Below, in pieces: positions 8,611 through 18,407 of a stretch of 64,000 nt of DNA. This DNA is from Spirosoma endbachense (GTDB taxonomy: Bacteria; Bacteroidota; Bacteroidia; Cytophagales; Spirosomataceae), in NCBI RefSeq assembly GCF_010233585.1, contig NZ_CP045997.1:7300914-7364913 (forward strand), given 5' to 3'. How positions within the stretch are numbered: the stretch's first letter is position 1; each line of letters starts with the position of its first letter. The notes below the pieces were generated by a model, which was given only the letters and a program-made list of their open reading frames with translations, was not told the DNA's origin and did not search any database. Both the position numbers and the translations under genes were made by a program.

Positions 8611-10619
8611 ACACCCTCGACTATTTCCTGAAGGCTAACCTATATGGTCTGCTATTCGCGGGCTGTTACTGGCTATTGTTGCGCCGACATACATTCTTCG
8701 GACTCAACCGGGCTTATCTGATCCTTTCGGTTCTGTTGTCACTGACATTACCGCTGGTAAGTTTGCCCGCAGAAACCGTCGAGACGCTACCTGTGCCAGT
8801 AGGCGTCATTGCCTTACCAACAGCAACGGCCACACCACGGGCCGAAACCGGGCCAGATTGGAATTTAGTCTGTATATGGGCTTATGGTATCGTAGCCCTT
8901 GGTTTACTGGCACGCCTGCTGATCAGGACTGGCAGTTTGCTTTGGCTCATCCGGCGTTCGCCCCGGCAAGCTGGCGAGGGTTATGTGCTGGTACAGGTCA
9001 ACGACCCAAAAACGCCAACGTTCTCATTCTTTCACTATATCGTTCTGAACCCGGCCGACATTAGTAATGAATTAATTCTCAAACATGAATTAATTCATGT
9101 TCGGCAGATGCACAGTGTCGATGTGTTAGGTTTAGCCCTGTTACGAACGCTATTCTGGGCGTGTCCTGCCCTATGGCTTCTTGATCGAATGCTACGACAA
9201 GTGCATGAATTCATTGCCGATCAGCACACCGACCAGCCCACTCATTATGCCCGCTTTCTGGTTGAATACAGCTTTGGTCTGCAACCAAGCCCGTTAACGA
9301 ATGGCTTCTTCAATCCGTCCTTGCTGAAGCAGCGCATCCAGATGCTTCACCGTAGTTCCACAACCCGCTGGGCATTGACCAAATACACCTTAATTATTCC
9401 GGTAGCGTTCGTCCTACTCGCTATGACCACGGCACGGGAGCAGCTTTCCGATGTTGTCAGTCAGGTAACGGACGAGACCATAACCGTTTCGGGGCGGGTA
9501 ACGAATGCGGTGGACGGGAAGCCGCTGTCTGGCGCTCATGTAGGCGTGGCTACTACGGGTAAAGGCACGACAACCGATCGTCATGGCTTTTATAAACTCA
9601 CGGATGTTCCGATAACTTCACGAATTACCTATAGCCATCTCGGCTATCGTATGGATGTGTGGCGCCTTGAATCACTTGATAACCGAATCAAAAACAACGC
9701 ATTAACCTTAAACCCAAAGCTAACAACAACTCTGGAAGATGAGCTACCGGCCATGGGATCAACGGCCATGTACAAAGCTGTTAAGCCCAATCCAGTCATG
9801 CCTCTTTCCACACCATCGGACTCACAAACGATAAATGGTAAGGTGTTTAAGGCTGTGGAAGAAAAGGCTGTTTTCCCAACGGGAATTCCAGGACTGATGC
9901 AGTATGTTGCCCATAATCTGCGCTATCCAGCTAAAGCAAAAGTGGCCGGGATTGAAGGTGATGTTTACGTTATATTCACGATACTGCCAACAGGCGCCGT
10001 CGGCGAAACGAAAGTGAATAAGACTATCGAACGAATTGGCGGAGGCTGTGAAGAAGAGGCTATTCGGGTTGTCAGGAGCATGCCTAAATGGATTCCCGCC
10101 AGGCAAAATGGCAAACCTGTAGCTGTACAGTACCAACTACCCATTCGGTTTGCGCTGGAAAAAGAAGCCAGGCAGACAGGCCAGGTTACCCCAACGGTCA
10201 ACACTGCTGGTCCTGGTAAAAATAAAGCTCACGCCTTATATGAGGATGGCTCGTCGCAAAAAATAGCTTATCCCGACTCAAATCCTGCCCATTATCGGGA
10301 TAGTGTTAAAACCCACAGCAGGCTGTTTCAGGCTGCTCCATTCGAGCGAACAAGCAAAGAACGTTATTCGATGCCCTTGCCCAATCGTTACAAATTATTC
10401 GTACCAGCTAAAGCCATCGTTCCTCCAGGGACGGACAACTTGTTTCTACTAAATGGGACGAAGCAAATCGGTAGCATTGATGGTGTAAACGCCAAAGATA
10501 TTGAGTCTATCGATGTGTACAAAGATGAGCAGACCATCGCTAAATATAGAACCTTATATGGAGATAAAGCCTGGAAAGGCGTCGTCATTATTCACCTCAA
10601 AAGTGCAAATGTTTTATGA
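8607..10619 (+). CDS. M56 (BlaR1-like) membrane peptidase fused to carboxypeptidase-regulatory and TonB domains
   Basis: It encodes 670 residues. Membrane helices lie near residues 9-26, 36-54 and 88-115. The zinc peptidase motif is KHELIHVRQ (H160, E161, H164), and a further helix follows near 260-275. Periplasmic modules come next: a carboxypeptidase regulatory-like beta-sandwich (VSGRVTNAVDGKPLSGAHVG), a TonB C-terminal domain (NLRYPAKAKVAGIEGDVYV to VQYQLPIRFAL), and a C-terminal plug-like stretch (IESIDVYKDEQTIAKYR, GVVIIHLKS). By family it should sense an envelope signal and trigger cleavage of the BlaI-type repressor. The TonB domain suggests an additional link to TonB-dependent transport. 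Stop and start overlap both neighbours by ATGA, so translation is probably coupled. Confidence 0.88.
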   Translation: MNTLDYFLKANLYGLLFAGCYWLLLRRHTFFGLNRAYLILSVLLSLTLPLVSLPAETVETLPVPVGVIALPTATATPRAETGPDWNLVCIWAYGIVALGLLARLLIRTGSLLWLIRRSPRQAGEGYVLVQVNDPKTPTFSFFHYIVLNPADISNELILKHELIHVRQMHSVDVLGLALLRTLFWACPALWLLDRMLRQVHEFIADQHTDQPTHYARFLVEYSFGLQPSPLTNGFFNPSLLKQRIQMLHRSSTTRWALTKYTLIIPVAFVLLAMTTAREQLSDVVSQVTDETITVSGRVTNAVDGKPLSGAHVGVATTGKGTTTDRHGFYKLTDVPITSRITYSHLGYRMDVWRLESLDNRIKNNALTLNPKLTTTLEDELPAMGSTAMYKAVKPNPVMPLSTPSDSQTINGKVFKAVEEKAVFPTGIPGLMQYVAHNLRYPAKAKVAGIEGDVYVIFTILPTGAVGETKVNKTIERIGGGCEEEAIRVVRSMPKWIPARQNGKPVAVQYQLPIRFALEKEARQTGQVTPTVNTAGPGKNKAHALYEDGSSQKIAYPDSNPAHYRDSVKTHSRLFQAAPFERTSKERYSMPLPNRYKLFVPAKAIVPPGTDNLFLLNGTKQIGSIDGVNAKDIESIDVYKDEQTIAKYRTLYGDKAWKGVVIIHLKSANVL

Positions 10620-12040
10620 GCACACCACCCTACCTCCTCGTAGCCAGCCTGTATTTGGTGCTGTTTTACGGCTGCTACTGGTTACTACTGCGCCGAAATA
10701 CGTTTTTTGGCCTCAACCGAGCCTACCTGCTTACGTCAGTGGTACTTTCAGCAGTATTGCCCCTTGTTGAATTACCGGGCGGCCTTTCCGAAGACCTGAC
10801 GCTGACGAGCATTTCCTCAGTCACGTTTACAGTTGGCACTGCATCAGCCAACTCCTACAACCTAACGTTATCGCAGTGGTTCTGGCTGATCTATGGCCTG
10901 GGCGTTGGGGGCATGCTCATTCGCTTACGTCTGAACCTGCGTTCGGTCTTTCGGCTGATCAGGAGCGGTTCTCCCGAAAAAAGGAAGGCATTTACCCTCG
11001 TTCGGCTGGGCGACGATGCATCGCCTTCGTTCTCTTTCGGGCGGTATCTGGTACTGAATCGTACGGATACACTGGCCCAACCCGACGCCCTCCTTCGCCA
11101 TGAGGAAGCTCATATACGCCAGTATCATACGGTCGATATCTTATTCCTGGAAATTGTGCGAGTTGCATTCTGGTTCAATCCAGTACTATGGCTCTACAAG
11201 CGTGCGGTGCAGGAGGTTCACGAATTTCTGGCCGATCGGGCGGTGCTGAAAACACCCCAACCGGATTATCCGCACCAGTTGGTTGCCTATGCGTTGAATG
11301 TCCCGTCAACCGCTTTAACTACTCCTTTTGTTTCTAAATCAACCCTAAAACAACGAATTGTTATGTTGCAAAAACCTGCCTCAAATCGCCGGGCCTTACT
11401 CGGTTATGCGCTGGCTTTACCGCTGGCCGCCTTACTCGCTATGTGTACGCAAGAACGCGACCTGCCCCAAAGCGCTACAGCGCAGGCATCGACCCAAAAA
11501 TCCGGGAAAATTGCCGGTGGAGAAATTTTTACAACTGTGGAAAATCCCCCGGTATTTCCGGGCGGCATGCAAAAACTAGGCGAATACCTGGGCCAGAATC
11601 TGAAGTATCCTGAAGCGGCCCAGAAAGCCAAAGCAGAAGGGAAGGTATTCGTGAGTTTTGTGGTCACCAATACGGGCGGGATTAGTGATGTTCAGATTGC
11701 CAAAGGAATTGGTTTCGGCGCTGATGCAGAAGCCGCACGGGTTGTCAAGAATATGCCAAATTGGGAACCCGGTACACAGGGCGGACAGGCCGTGAGTGTT
11801 AAATACACGCTACCCATTAATTTTCAGCTGGAGGATCAAAATGGGCAACGAATCGAGAAGTTGCCTCCACCTCCACCCCCAGTTCCAGCGGCTAAAGGGT
11901 CCGCTTTAAATGAGCCAAAACACTTTCTGATCGATGGCAAAGAAGTTTCAGAAGCGGAATTGAAAGCGTTATCACCCAATACAATCCTTCGGATGGATGT
12001 CAATAAAGAGAAGGGAATAATTGCTGTTACCACTAAATAA
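10616..12040 (+). CDS. second M56 membrane peptidase-TonB fusion
   Basis: It encodes 474 residues and is a shorter paralogue of the preceding gene. Both share the opening pattern GCYWLLLRRxTFFGLNRAYL near residues 19-38. The zinc motif is LRHEEAHIRQYH (H162, E163, H166). A helix near 260-275 (ALPLAALLAMC) leads to a TonB C-terminal domain (NLKYPEAAQKAKAEGKVFVSF to VKYTLPINFQL), then a proline stretch and a short C-terminal FLIDGKEVSEAEL segment. It lacks the carboxypeptidase regulatory-like insert of its neighbour. It starts within the preceding stop (ATGAG) and ends before a strong hairpin at 12076-12119, closing a three-gene operon. Confidence 0.87.
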   Translation: MSTPPYLLVASLYLVLFYGCYWLLLRRNTFFGLNRAYLLTSVVLSAVLPLVELPGGLSEDLTLTSISSVTFTVGTASANSYNLTLSQWFWLIYGLGVGGMLIRLRLNLRSVFRLIRSGSPEKRKAFTLVRLGDDASPSFSFGRYLVLNRTDTLAQPDALLRHEEAHIRQYHTVDILFLEIVRVAFWFNPVLWLYKRAVQEVHEFLADRAVLKTPQPDYPHQLVAYALNVPSTALTTPFVSKSTLKQRIVMLQKPASNRRALLGYALALPLAALLAMCTQERDLPQSATAQASTQKSGKIAGGEIFTTVENPPVFPGGMQKLGEYLGQNLKYPEAAQKAKAEGKVFVSFVVTNTGGISDVQIAKGIGFGADAEAARVVKNMPNWEPGTQGGQAVSVKYTLPINFQLEDQNGQRIEKLPPPPPPVPAAKGSALNEPKHFLIDGKEVSEAELKALSPNTILRMDVNKEKGIIAVTTK

Positions 12041-12075
12041 AGTACCTGAATAAGAGCCATTTCCAGTTAAAAGCT

Positions 12076-12119
12076 CGTGGCCCCTAGTAAAACTTCCGAT
12101 GAGTTTACTAGGGGCCACG
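12076..12119. terminator. 16-bp perfect hairpin between convergent genes
   Basis: CGTGGCCCCTAGTAAA at 12076-12091 is perfectly complementary to 12104-12119, with a 12-nt loop. It separates the BlaI/M56 operon from the convergent M4 protease gene, so a bidirectional terminator is likely. Confidence 0.75.
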
Positions 12120-12153
12120 GCTGTTACAGTCAATGCTGCATCCGGCAATTAAA

Positions 12154-15100
12154 TTACTCCTTCATAACCTTCCGGTTCGCCGTTCCGCTGGGGGTCTGCA
12201 CCTGTAGGAAATAGAGTCCTTTCGGCAACTGTCCAACATCAAGTATGGCCGTTTTCTGACGCCCATGAATGGTCGGTTGCACGACGGTTGCACCCGTGAT
12301 CGTTTTAAGCGATATAGTTTCAATCGTCTCGGAAGCAGGCAGTTCGACGGTCAGGGTAGTATTGGCGGGGTTCGGATAAACCGATAACGCATTCGACCAG
12401 GTTGGCTCAAGAGCCGTAACTGCCAGCACCGTAAACGTACGATCAACGGGGGTAGCCGCGTAAAACTGTGCGCTTCCATCCTGATAAGCCCGAATCGTAA
12501 CTGATCCTACGCCCGTCATTTGCAAGGTTGTGCCGCTCAATTTGGCCGGACCGCTCTGGACCAGGAAACTCACGGATAGATTTGACGATGACGTAGCCTT
12601 TAGTGTCAGATCACCCTGATCCGAATAACGGTCAGTAATCGCATCGAACGTAATGGTTTGGGTCGTTTTTGCTGGCAATGCACGTGTTGCCTGTGTGTAC
12701 CAGACGGGCCATTTGGCTTCCGTATACAAGACAGTTGCCCCTCCTGATGGTGTCAGTTTATCGGCACCCAGATTAATGCCTGCTATATCTTCCCGACCAT
12801 TTGTTTCTACACCGAACACCAGTTTATTATCCAGCCGCGAATAACTGGGAAAGCCCAGCGTATTATTCTCATACACCTGTTTGAGCGCCCCTTTGCTCAG
12901 ATCGGCAGCCACCACATAGTAGCTGTCATCGTTCTCATTGAAGTAGTCGAAGGCAATGACGTCAGGGGAATTTTTGGAATACGACGGATTTCCTACGCTT
13001 TCGCCATCCTCCAGGTCAGAGAATAGCTTTTCAATGGTTCCATCCGCAAAATCGCCCGCTTTATTGTCCCAAACGTTAATGAATCCGACATCCCAGTAAT
13101 CAATAGTCTCACCTATGCCGTTCTGAAGCTCATTAAAGGCGTCATAGACAATGTTTTCGCCCGTAAAATCCCATTCGAACGAATCGGCATATTTCACTTC
13201 GCCGGTTTCAACACCCTCCGAGTAGGTCGGGTTATACAATTTAAACTCAGCCCACTTTTTCTTTGCGTAGCTATACACATAGATTGAGCCATCTTTATCC
13301 GCCGTCAAGGCAGCCAGTTTGGTGCCATCTTTCGAGATCGCTACGTTATCCCAGATCGTCTCGTCGGAAACCACCGTTTCGGTTGGCGTTCCGGTCAGGT
13401 TCACCGAGCGAATCCGTTTGTCGGTCGTCACATAATAAGCAAACTTTCCATCGTCGGTTATGCTTGGGCGATGCACCAGACTTCGTGAGGTTTTCAGATC
13501 GAATTTCGCGGGTTTGACATCCACATTGGTCGAGTACAGATTTGCATCGGCGGCATCCGACAGCAACAGTAAATCCTGCCCGGCAGCAATTGGCACGTCG
13601 GGCTGTTTGCCGGGGTCGGGCGAGGTCTGGCCATTCTCCACAATACCCACCGCGTCGAATGCAGTTTTCGCAGCTGCAACCTCCGCCCCTGTTGCTCCGT
13701 AAAGATCGCCAGCCGCTTTAATAACCGCTAACCGCAAATCAAGGAACTGCGACGTACGAACCAGGTAGGTCGTTAATGCCCGATAATAGACCTTTTCGGC
13801 TTTATCCTTCGTAATGGCCGTTGCAAATTTATAGAAGGCAAAATTAGGAATACCACTGTTGATATGCACCCCGCCATTATCGGCCGTTGTCTTGTCAAAT
13901 TGCGACATAGTGGCCGGTTGATAACCCTCGGGGTCTTTTGTCTTTCCACCCTGATTCGGGTTAGACATATTTCTAAGGGCTCCCGACGGCAACATAACCG
14001 GGGTGGCAATGTCCTCCCCGATTAGCCAATCATCGCGATCGATCATGGCACCAAATACATCAGCCATTGATTCATTGATGGCTCCCGACTGATTTTTATA
14101 TTGCAGATTAGCTGTATTCTCAATAACGCCGTGCGTCATTTCGTGGCCAGCTACATCTAAACCGCCTGCCAATGGTTTCAATAACTTACCATTACCATAA
14201 GCCATTACTTTGCCATTCCAGGAAGCATTATCAAGTCCTTTACCATCCTCATCGGCAAGATTTATCACCGAAATCATGGTGCCACCATTCCCGTTCAGGG
14301 CATTCCGGTTAAACGTTGTCCGGTAATAATCGTAAGCAACTCCAGCATTATAGTGAGCCGACACGGCCGTTGGCGACCAGTCCGTATTATTTCCTGATGT
14401 AATCTGATAAACTTTCTGATTGTCACCGAATGTGTTTTTTGCATCTATTGTCCATAAGGCACCCACCGGATTACCCGGCATTTTGGATGTCGCGGCATTG
14501 AACATTGGCTTCGACGCATCAATCATGTAGTACAAATTAGCATCCTGATACGTCTGGAAAGAGCGCGTTACGCCATTCAAATCTTTCCCCGATGCTTTCG
14601 TAGGTCCAATGAACGTACAGGTATTATCGTACTTATCGATCACTTCGCCCGTCTGGGCATCAATTACATACTGCCAACGCTCAAGCATGTTTGGGCGAAC
14701 CGTCAGTTGATAGGCCAGCTTAGCGCCATTCGTGGTCATAAATACGCACAGATCGCCTTCTGTCGGCTTCATATTCAGGATATTATCACCAAACGCTCGC
14801 ACGTTCGATGTCTTTCGAACATCGGCCAATGCTCGTTCAGACGCATCGGTTAGAGCCAGCTTTGGCGTTGTCGACAGCCCATCGGGTAGGGACTGATACC
14901 GGCCGTTCAGCAGAGTAACCTCACCATCGGTCAGGTGAGCAACGAGTTCAGAGCCGAGTACGGGCACCCCAGCATGCGTCTGCGTCAGCCGAACGTGCAT
15001 CTGCCCCAGGTCATCGGTTTCGGTACGGGCAACGGTGAAATTAGCCTGAGGATCCTCAAGCTTTAACAGCCCCTTGATCTGCTCCATAAACTGGTAAGTC

Positions 15101-15450
15101 ACAGATGCAGCGGCTGCCGCCGACAAGCGTGCTCCGCCGTTTTTCGATTGGCTGGCGATCGCTGGTTTTGTCGATTTTCTTTCGATAAAAACGGGGAGCC
15201 CCGTCACTGAATCACGAACGACACGCAAACGCATCGCCTGCGTTGTCAATCGCGCACCAGCCGCCCCACTACCTACTAGCTGACGGCCAGCCTGATGGGT
15301 AGGAGCCGGCACGACGACGGCATTCAGCCGCGCGGCCAGACCGGGTTTGGATGATGTAGTTTTATACTTCCGGCCAAAGCCAGCGTCGGGTTGCTGGGCC
15401 ATTGCGACCGTAGCAGTCAGTAGCGATAAAACCAGTAAATGTCGTTTCAT
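12154..15450 (-). CDS. secreted M4 (thermolysin-like) metallopeptidase with beta-propeller and T9SS sorting domain
   Basis: It encodes 1098 residues. The order is signal peptide (LLVLSLLTATVAMAQ), FTP/PepSY propeptide (about 80-260), then an M4 catalytic domain with GHEMTHGVIE (zinc ligands, catalytic Glu), NESMADVFG (third ligand) and GGVHINSGIPN (catalytic His). After about residue 610 comes a PD40/WD40-like propeller (FDLKTSRSLVHRPSITDDGKFAYY). Next is an Ig-like TITFDAITDRY segment. The C-terminus (VYPNPANTTLTVELP to GLYFLQVQTPSGTANRKVMK) is a type A T9SS sorting domain. The protease should be exported and self-activate by removing its propeptide. The internal propeller is unusual for the family. 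It is monocistronic. Confidence 0.93.
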   Translation of the reverse strand: MKRHLLVLSLLTATVAMAQQPDAGFGRKYKTTSSKPGLAARLNAVVVPAPTHQAGRQLVGSGAAGARLTTQAMRLRVVRDSVTGLPVFIERKSTKPAIASQSKNGGARLSAAAAASVTYQFMEQIKGLLKLEDPQANFTVARTETDDLGQMHVRLTQTHAGVPVLGSELVAHLTDGEVTLLNGRYQSLPDGLSTTPKLALTDASERALADVRKTSNVRAFGDNILNMKPTEGDLCVFMTTNGAKLAYQLTVRPNMLERWQYVIDAQTGEVIDKYDNTCTFIGPTKASGKDLNGVTRSFQTYQDANLYYMIDASKPMFNAATSKMPGNPVGALWTIDAKNTFGDNQKVYQITSGNNTDWSPTAVSAHYNAGVAYDYYRTTFNRNALNGNGGTMISVINLADEDGKGLDNASWNGKVMAYGNGKLLKPLAGGLDVAGHEMTHGVIENTANLQYKNQSGAINESMADVFGAMIDRDDWLIGEDIATPVMLPSGALRNMSNPNQGGKTKDPEGYQPATMSQFDKTTADNGGVHINSGIPNFAFYKFATAITKDKAEKVYYRALTTYLVRTSQFLDLRLAVIKAAGDLYGATGAEVAAAKTAFDAVGIVENGQTSPDPGKQPDVPIAAGQDLLLLSDAADANLYSTNVDVKPAKFDLKTSRSLVHRPSITDDGKFAYYVTTDKRIRSVNLTGTPTETVVSDETIWDNVAISKDGTKLAALTADKDGSIYVYSYAKKKWAEFKLYNPTYSEGVETGEVKYADSFEWDFTGENIVYDAFNELQNGIGETIDYWDVGFINVWDNKAGDFADGTIEKLFSDLEDGESVGNPSYSKNSPDVIAFDYFNENDDSYYVVAADLSKGALKQVYENNTLGFPSYSRLDNKLVFGVETNGREDIAGINLGADKLTPSGGATVLYTEAKWPVWYTQATRALPAKTTQTITFDAITDRYSDQGDLTLKATSSSNLSVSFLVQSGPAKLSGTTLQMTGVGSVTIRAYQDGSAQFYAATPVDRTFTVLAVTALEPTWSNALSVYPNPANTTLTVELPASETIETISLKTITGATVVQPTIHGRQKTAILDVGQLPKGLYFLQVQTPSGTANRKVMKE

Positions 15451-15533
15451 AACCGTTTGTGGTTTGTTGTTTTCAGTTCATGTGGTTCGGTTCATTGTTC
15501 ATGATTCCGGTGCATCTGTCCGGTAAACTGATT

Positions 15534-16034
15534 CTATTTCAGTCGTAACGATGCCGGAATCATGGTCATAAAGGAGTCGTAAAATTTTTGATAATTGGCA
15601 GGTACAGTCTTCTCCGGTATTCCCCAGGTAACCTTATAGGCCTGTTTCCCTTTTTGCCACTGAACGAACCTGTATGTATTGCCGGGATTGTCAAAATGGG
15701 TCGTCTTGATTTTGCAGTTACTTTCCACCGTTTTAAATACACGCTTTGTATTGGCAGCCGTTTGTTTAGCAATCAGTGTAAACGTGGTATCCCGGCTGCG
15801 TCGACCAAAAAGTTGTCCATTATCGAGCAGGTAATACGTCGTTGAAAAACCGGTAAAACCACCGCCACTACCCACCGCAATCTGACGACCCGTGTAGGTA
15901 ATCGGTGTAACCGCCCGAACCGTTTTTTTTAGCACTACGGGCACCTTCCCGGTGGCAGTTTTAGTCGGCTGCGCCTGAGCAGTAAGTACGCCCGCACCAA
16001 TCAGGCAGGTTATCAGGATAACGAATCGTTGCAT
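15534..16034 (-). CDS. small exported protein of unknown function
   Basis: Starting at ATG 16034 it encodes 166 residues with a clear signal peptide (MQRFVILITCLIGAGVLTAQAQ). An ATG at 16070 would put 12 unlikely residues ahead of that signal. The mature protein is basic, glycine-rich near ITYTGRQIAVGSGGGFTG, and ends FYDSFMTMIPASLRLK. No catalytic or lipobox motif is seen and I do not recognise the family. It lies downstream of the M4 protease start on the same strand but upstream in transcription order, with about 85 bp between them. A role as inhibitor or partner of the protease is possible but unsupported. Confidence 0.65.
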   Translation of the reverse strand: MQRFVILITCLIGAGVLTAQAQPTKTATGKVPVVLKKTVRAVTPITYTGRQIAVGSGGGFTGFSTTYYLLDNGQLFGRRSRDTTFTLIAKQTAANTKRVFKTVESNCKIKTTHFDNPGNTYRFVQWQKGKQAYKVTWGIPEKTVPANYQKFYDSFMTMIPASLRLK

Positions 16035-16228
16035 GAGCAAATAATTGACTTCTGCTAACTGTATGAACAAAGGTATACGTCGATATCAGTGCCATCAATA
16101 CTGCATTTGTATGATTTGATCAAGACACAGGTTGAGACGTCATATAATGGCTATCAACTGTGCGTCTGATGATTCACTAAGTTGGCGGCTGATCAGAGGA
16201 AGTCGTTACGAAAGTATCGGAATGATGC

Positions 16229-16735
16229 TTATAGAGAAGTAATTTGCCCGTAGGTTGTTTGTGAAAGGTCAACAGACTTACGGAACGGTCCACGATGAAT
16301 ACGTACTCGCAACAGATTATCAAAATCACCGGCCTCAATTTTGGTCATCGTTGGCCGGGCGCCCAATCCCTTCGCAATCTCCAGAATCGTGTTACTGTGT
16401 CCGGCCACCACGACCGTTTTGTTTCGAATTCGGCTGACCCGATCTGCAATGGCCTCAATCGGTTTAGGTGAGTAATTCACAACGTTCACGCCGATTCGTT
16501 TTGCCAATGGTTCAACCGTCTGGCGAGTGCGTCGAAACGGGGTCGAAAAAATGGAATCGATACCCCGGCCTGCCAGCGTGTCGGCCAGTGCCGCTGCTCG
16601 TGCAAAACCCGCCGGACTCAAATCGGTTGAATCCGTTTCATCAACCTTTTCGCCATGGCGAACAATATAAACAGTAGTTGTCGAGCAGCTCGCCAGTATG
16701 GTCAACAAAGCAAAGGAGAGTAGAGTTGAGCGCAT
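16229..16735 (-). CDS. histidine phosphatase (phosphoglycerate mutase-like) lipoprotein
   Basis: From ATG 16735 the product starts MRSTLLSFALLTILASCS, a lipoprotein signal with lipobox LASC. An upstream ATG at 16744 is equally possible. The catalytic RHG motif follows (VYIVRHGEKVDETD), with an Arg in FRRTRQTVEPLA and the second His in VVAGHSNTI, so the histidine phosphatase active site is complete. At about 168 residues it is a single-domain member. Substrate is unknown: family members include broad phosphatases and SixA-like enzymes. Anchoring in the periplasm argues against phosphohistidine signalling in the cytoplasm. Confidence 0.85.
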   Translation of the reverse strand: MRSTLLSFALLTILASCSTTTVYIVRHGEKVDETDSTDLSPAGFARAAALADTLAGRGIDSIFSTPFRRTRQTVEPLAKRIGVNVVNYSPKPIEAIADRVSRIRNKTVVVAGHSNTILEIAKGLGARPTMTKIEAGDFDNLLRVRIHRGPFRKSVDLSQTTYGQITSL

Positions 16736-16903
16736 GGTTATCATGGGGTTATAATCACAATGATACAAAAAAGCAGGCGATAGGTATGTGCCAGGCGCTA
16801 TCTCTGAACCTTACTGCGTTCTGAGGCCCGAGACCGTTTCGGGTTTGGGCTATCGCACAACGCTAACCCATTAGCGATGAAAGGCTATTCAGCGTATCCT
16901 GAT

Positions 16904-17629
16904 TTATAGCTCGGCAAACACAATACCTGTTTGCAGGAGGGGAACTTGAGCTACTACTACTCCAGCCGGGTTGATAGCCGAAGTAGGCCCATAGCCAATT
17001 CGCCCTTCATACTCTCCCGTTACGTCGGCAGACATTAGCCAGACTTGGTTTTCCTTTACCCGTTCCATTCGTACTTGGTGATGGATGTGTTTATAGGTTT
17101 CGGCCGTTTGATACCGCATCATATTATTGGCCGGGCAAAGGATAAGCTTAGCGCCTTGCCCGGCGAGTTTAGCCGCTGGCTGGGTAAATTGGGTGTCATA
17201 ACAAATCGTGATGCCAAACCGGAGTTCGTCAATGTCAAAAACAGGATACTCATGACCGGCCGTAAATACCTGCTCACCGGGCAATAAGTGTATTTTTCGA
17301 TATTTCCCCAGCAATTTACCCTGCCTGATGACCACGGCTGTATTAAAGATTCTGTTCTCTTCTTCTTCAATTAAGCCAACTACAATCGCAGGTCGATAGG
17401 TAGCTAAACGATTAAGGATAGCCTTAAAAAAGGGCGAGTTTAAGTTAAGAGCATATTTTTTAGCTAACGCTTGCTGGGTTAAGTAGCCTTGCAGAAAGCA
17501 TTCTGGAAAACAGACTAAGCAAGCGGCATTCTCTTCTGCCTGTTGGGTAAAAGACTCGATCCAGTTTAGTGATGTCTGCACATCTTGGCGGATATCCGGT
17601 ACCTGGCAAACAGCCACTTTTGTCGGCAT
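16904..17629 (-). CDS. carbon-nitrogen hydrolase (nitrilase superfamily)
   Basis: It encodes 241 cytoplasmic residues with the full Glu-Lys-Cys triad: LVCFPECFLQGYL (Glu), LGKYRKIHLLPGE (Lys) and FGITICYDTQFTQPA (Cys). The fold core PTSAINPAGVVVAQ follows. The length and KYRKIHL style fit the amidase/N-carbamoyl hydrolase branches more than true nitrilases, but the substrate cannot be told from sequence. It appears monocistronic. A weak hairpin-like element (CCCGA/TCGGG near 16827-16843) lies beyond its stop. Confidence 0.88.
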   Translation of the reverse strand: MPTKVAVCQVPDIRQDVQTSLNWIESFTQQAEENAACLVCFPECFLQGYLTQQALAKKYALNLNSPFFKAILNRLATYRPAIVVGLIEEEENRIFNTAVVIRQGKLLGKYRKIHLLPGEQVFTAGHEYPVFDIDELRFGITICYDTQFTQPAAKLAGQGAKLILCPANNMMRYQTAETYKHIHHQVRMERVKENQVWLMSADVTGEYEGRIGYGPTSAINPAGVVVAQVPLLQTGIVFAEL

Positions 17630-17890
17630 TATCCTATAAAATCAACTGTTGGAGAAGGGATGACGAATCGTCTCGTGAAATGAAATACCTATTGGCCAAG
17701 ATGTTTTAGCCCATCCTGTAAAGAAAGTTCAGCAAACCGATAATCAGTTAAAATCGGGAATAACTAAGTCAAAAATAATCGAGCAGTTCTACTAGAGTAA
17801 GACCAATAACAAACTATTCCAACCCTTTCGGCACAACAGGAATCCTGTCATTAACAGGGAGTTGCCACTAAAATACGACCTGTTTTCACC

Positions 17891-18241
17891 ATGAAAATTC
17901 AGCTTCAAATTCTCGCTTTCTTTGGTTTAATCAGCCTGGGGTTCATAAACAACGAAATGCCTAAGGGAATACCGCCCTCTATTGAGAAGTTGATTATTCA
18001 AACAAAAAGCCAACCACCGTGGACTCCACGAGCCAAAATATATTGTTATTCCTTCAAAGGGAAAACCGTCTATTACCTCTCATCGAGATGCTGCGACATA
18101 CCCAGCACTCTGTTTGACGAAAACGGCAATGTGCTTTGTTTGCCCCAGGGCGGTTTTACGGGTTCGGGAGATGGAAAGTGCACTGACTTTTTCACCTCCC
18201 GGTCCAATGAACGGTTAATCTGGGAAGACACCAGAAAATAA
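17891..18241 (+). CDS. small exported protein, DUF6970-like
   Basis: It encodes 116 residues with an N-terminal hydrophobic signal (IQLQILAFFGLISLGF). The conserved pattern is KIYCYSFKGKTVYYLSSRCCD, then NVLCLPQGGFTGSGDGKC. Paired cysteines and a GGxTGxGDGxC signature recall the DUF6970 domain of small Bacteroidota envelope proteins, function unknown. Family assignment is from memory. The 260 bp upstream contains no other gene. Confidence 0.7.
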   Translation: MKIQLQILAFFGLISLGFINNEMPKGIPPSIEKLIIQTKSQPPWTPRAKIYCYSFKGKTVYYLSSRCCDIPSTLFDENGNVLCLPQGGFTGSGDGKCTDFFTSRSNERLIWEDTRK

Positions 18242-18407
18242 CTGATCAGGTTGGGAACATGCCACAAATAGTACTTAAGTATGGTTATTTGTATCATGAC
18301 TTTCGCAAAAGTCCTGTGTATATTAGCCAGTGTTTTATGTAACGTTGCGTACTTTCAACTAAAGACATCATCAGTTAGCGTTAGACTAAATCCCAACTGC
18401 CCTACGT

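Noticed and set aside
8239..12040. Beta-lactam resistance operon
   Set aside because: There is a BlaI-type repressor and M56 sensors but no beta-lactamase or penicillin-binding protein gene nearby.
16827..16843. Short CCCGA/TCGGG hairpin after the nitrilase-family gene
   Set aside because: A 5-bp stem is too weak to call as a terminator with confidence.
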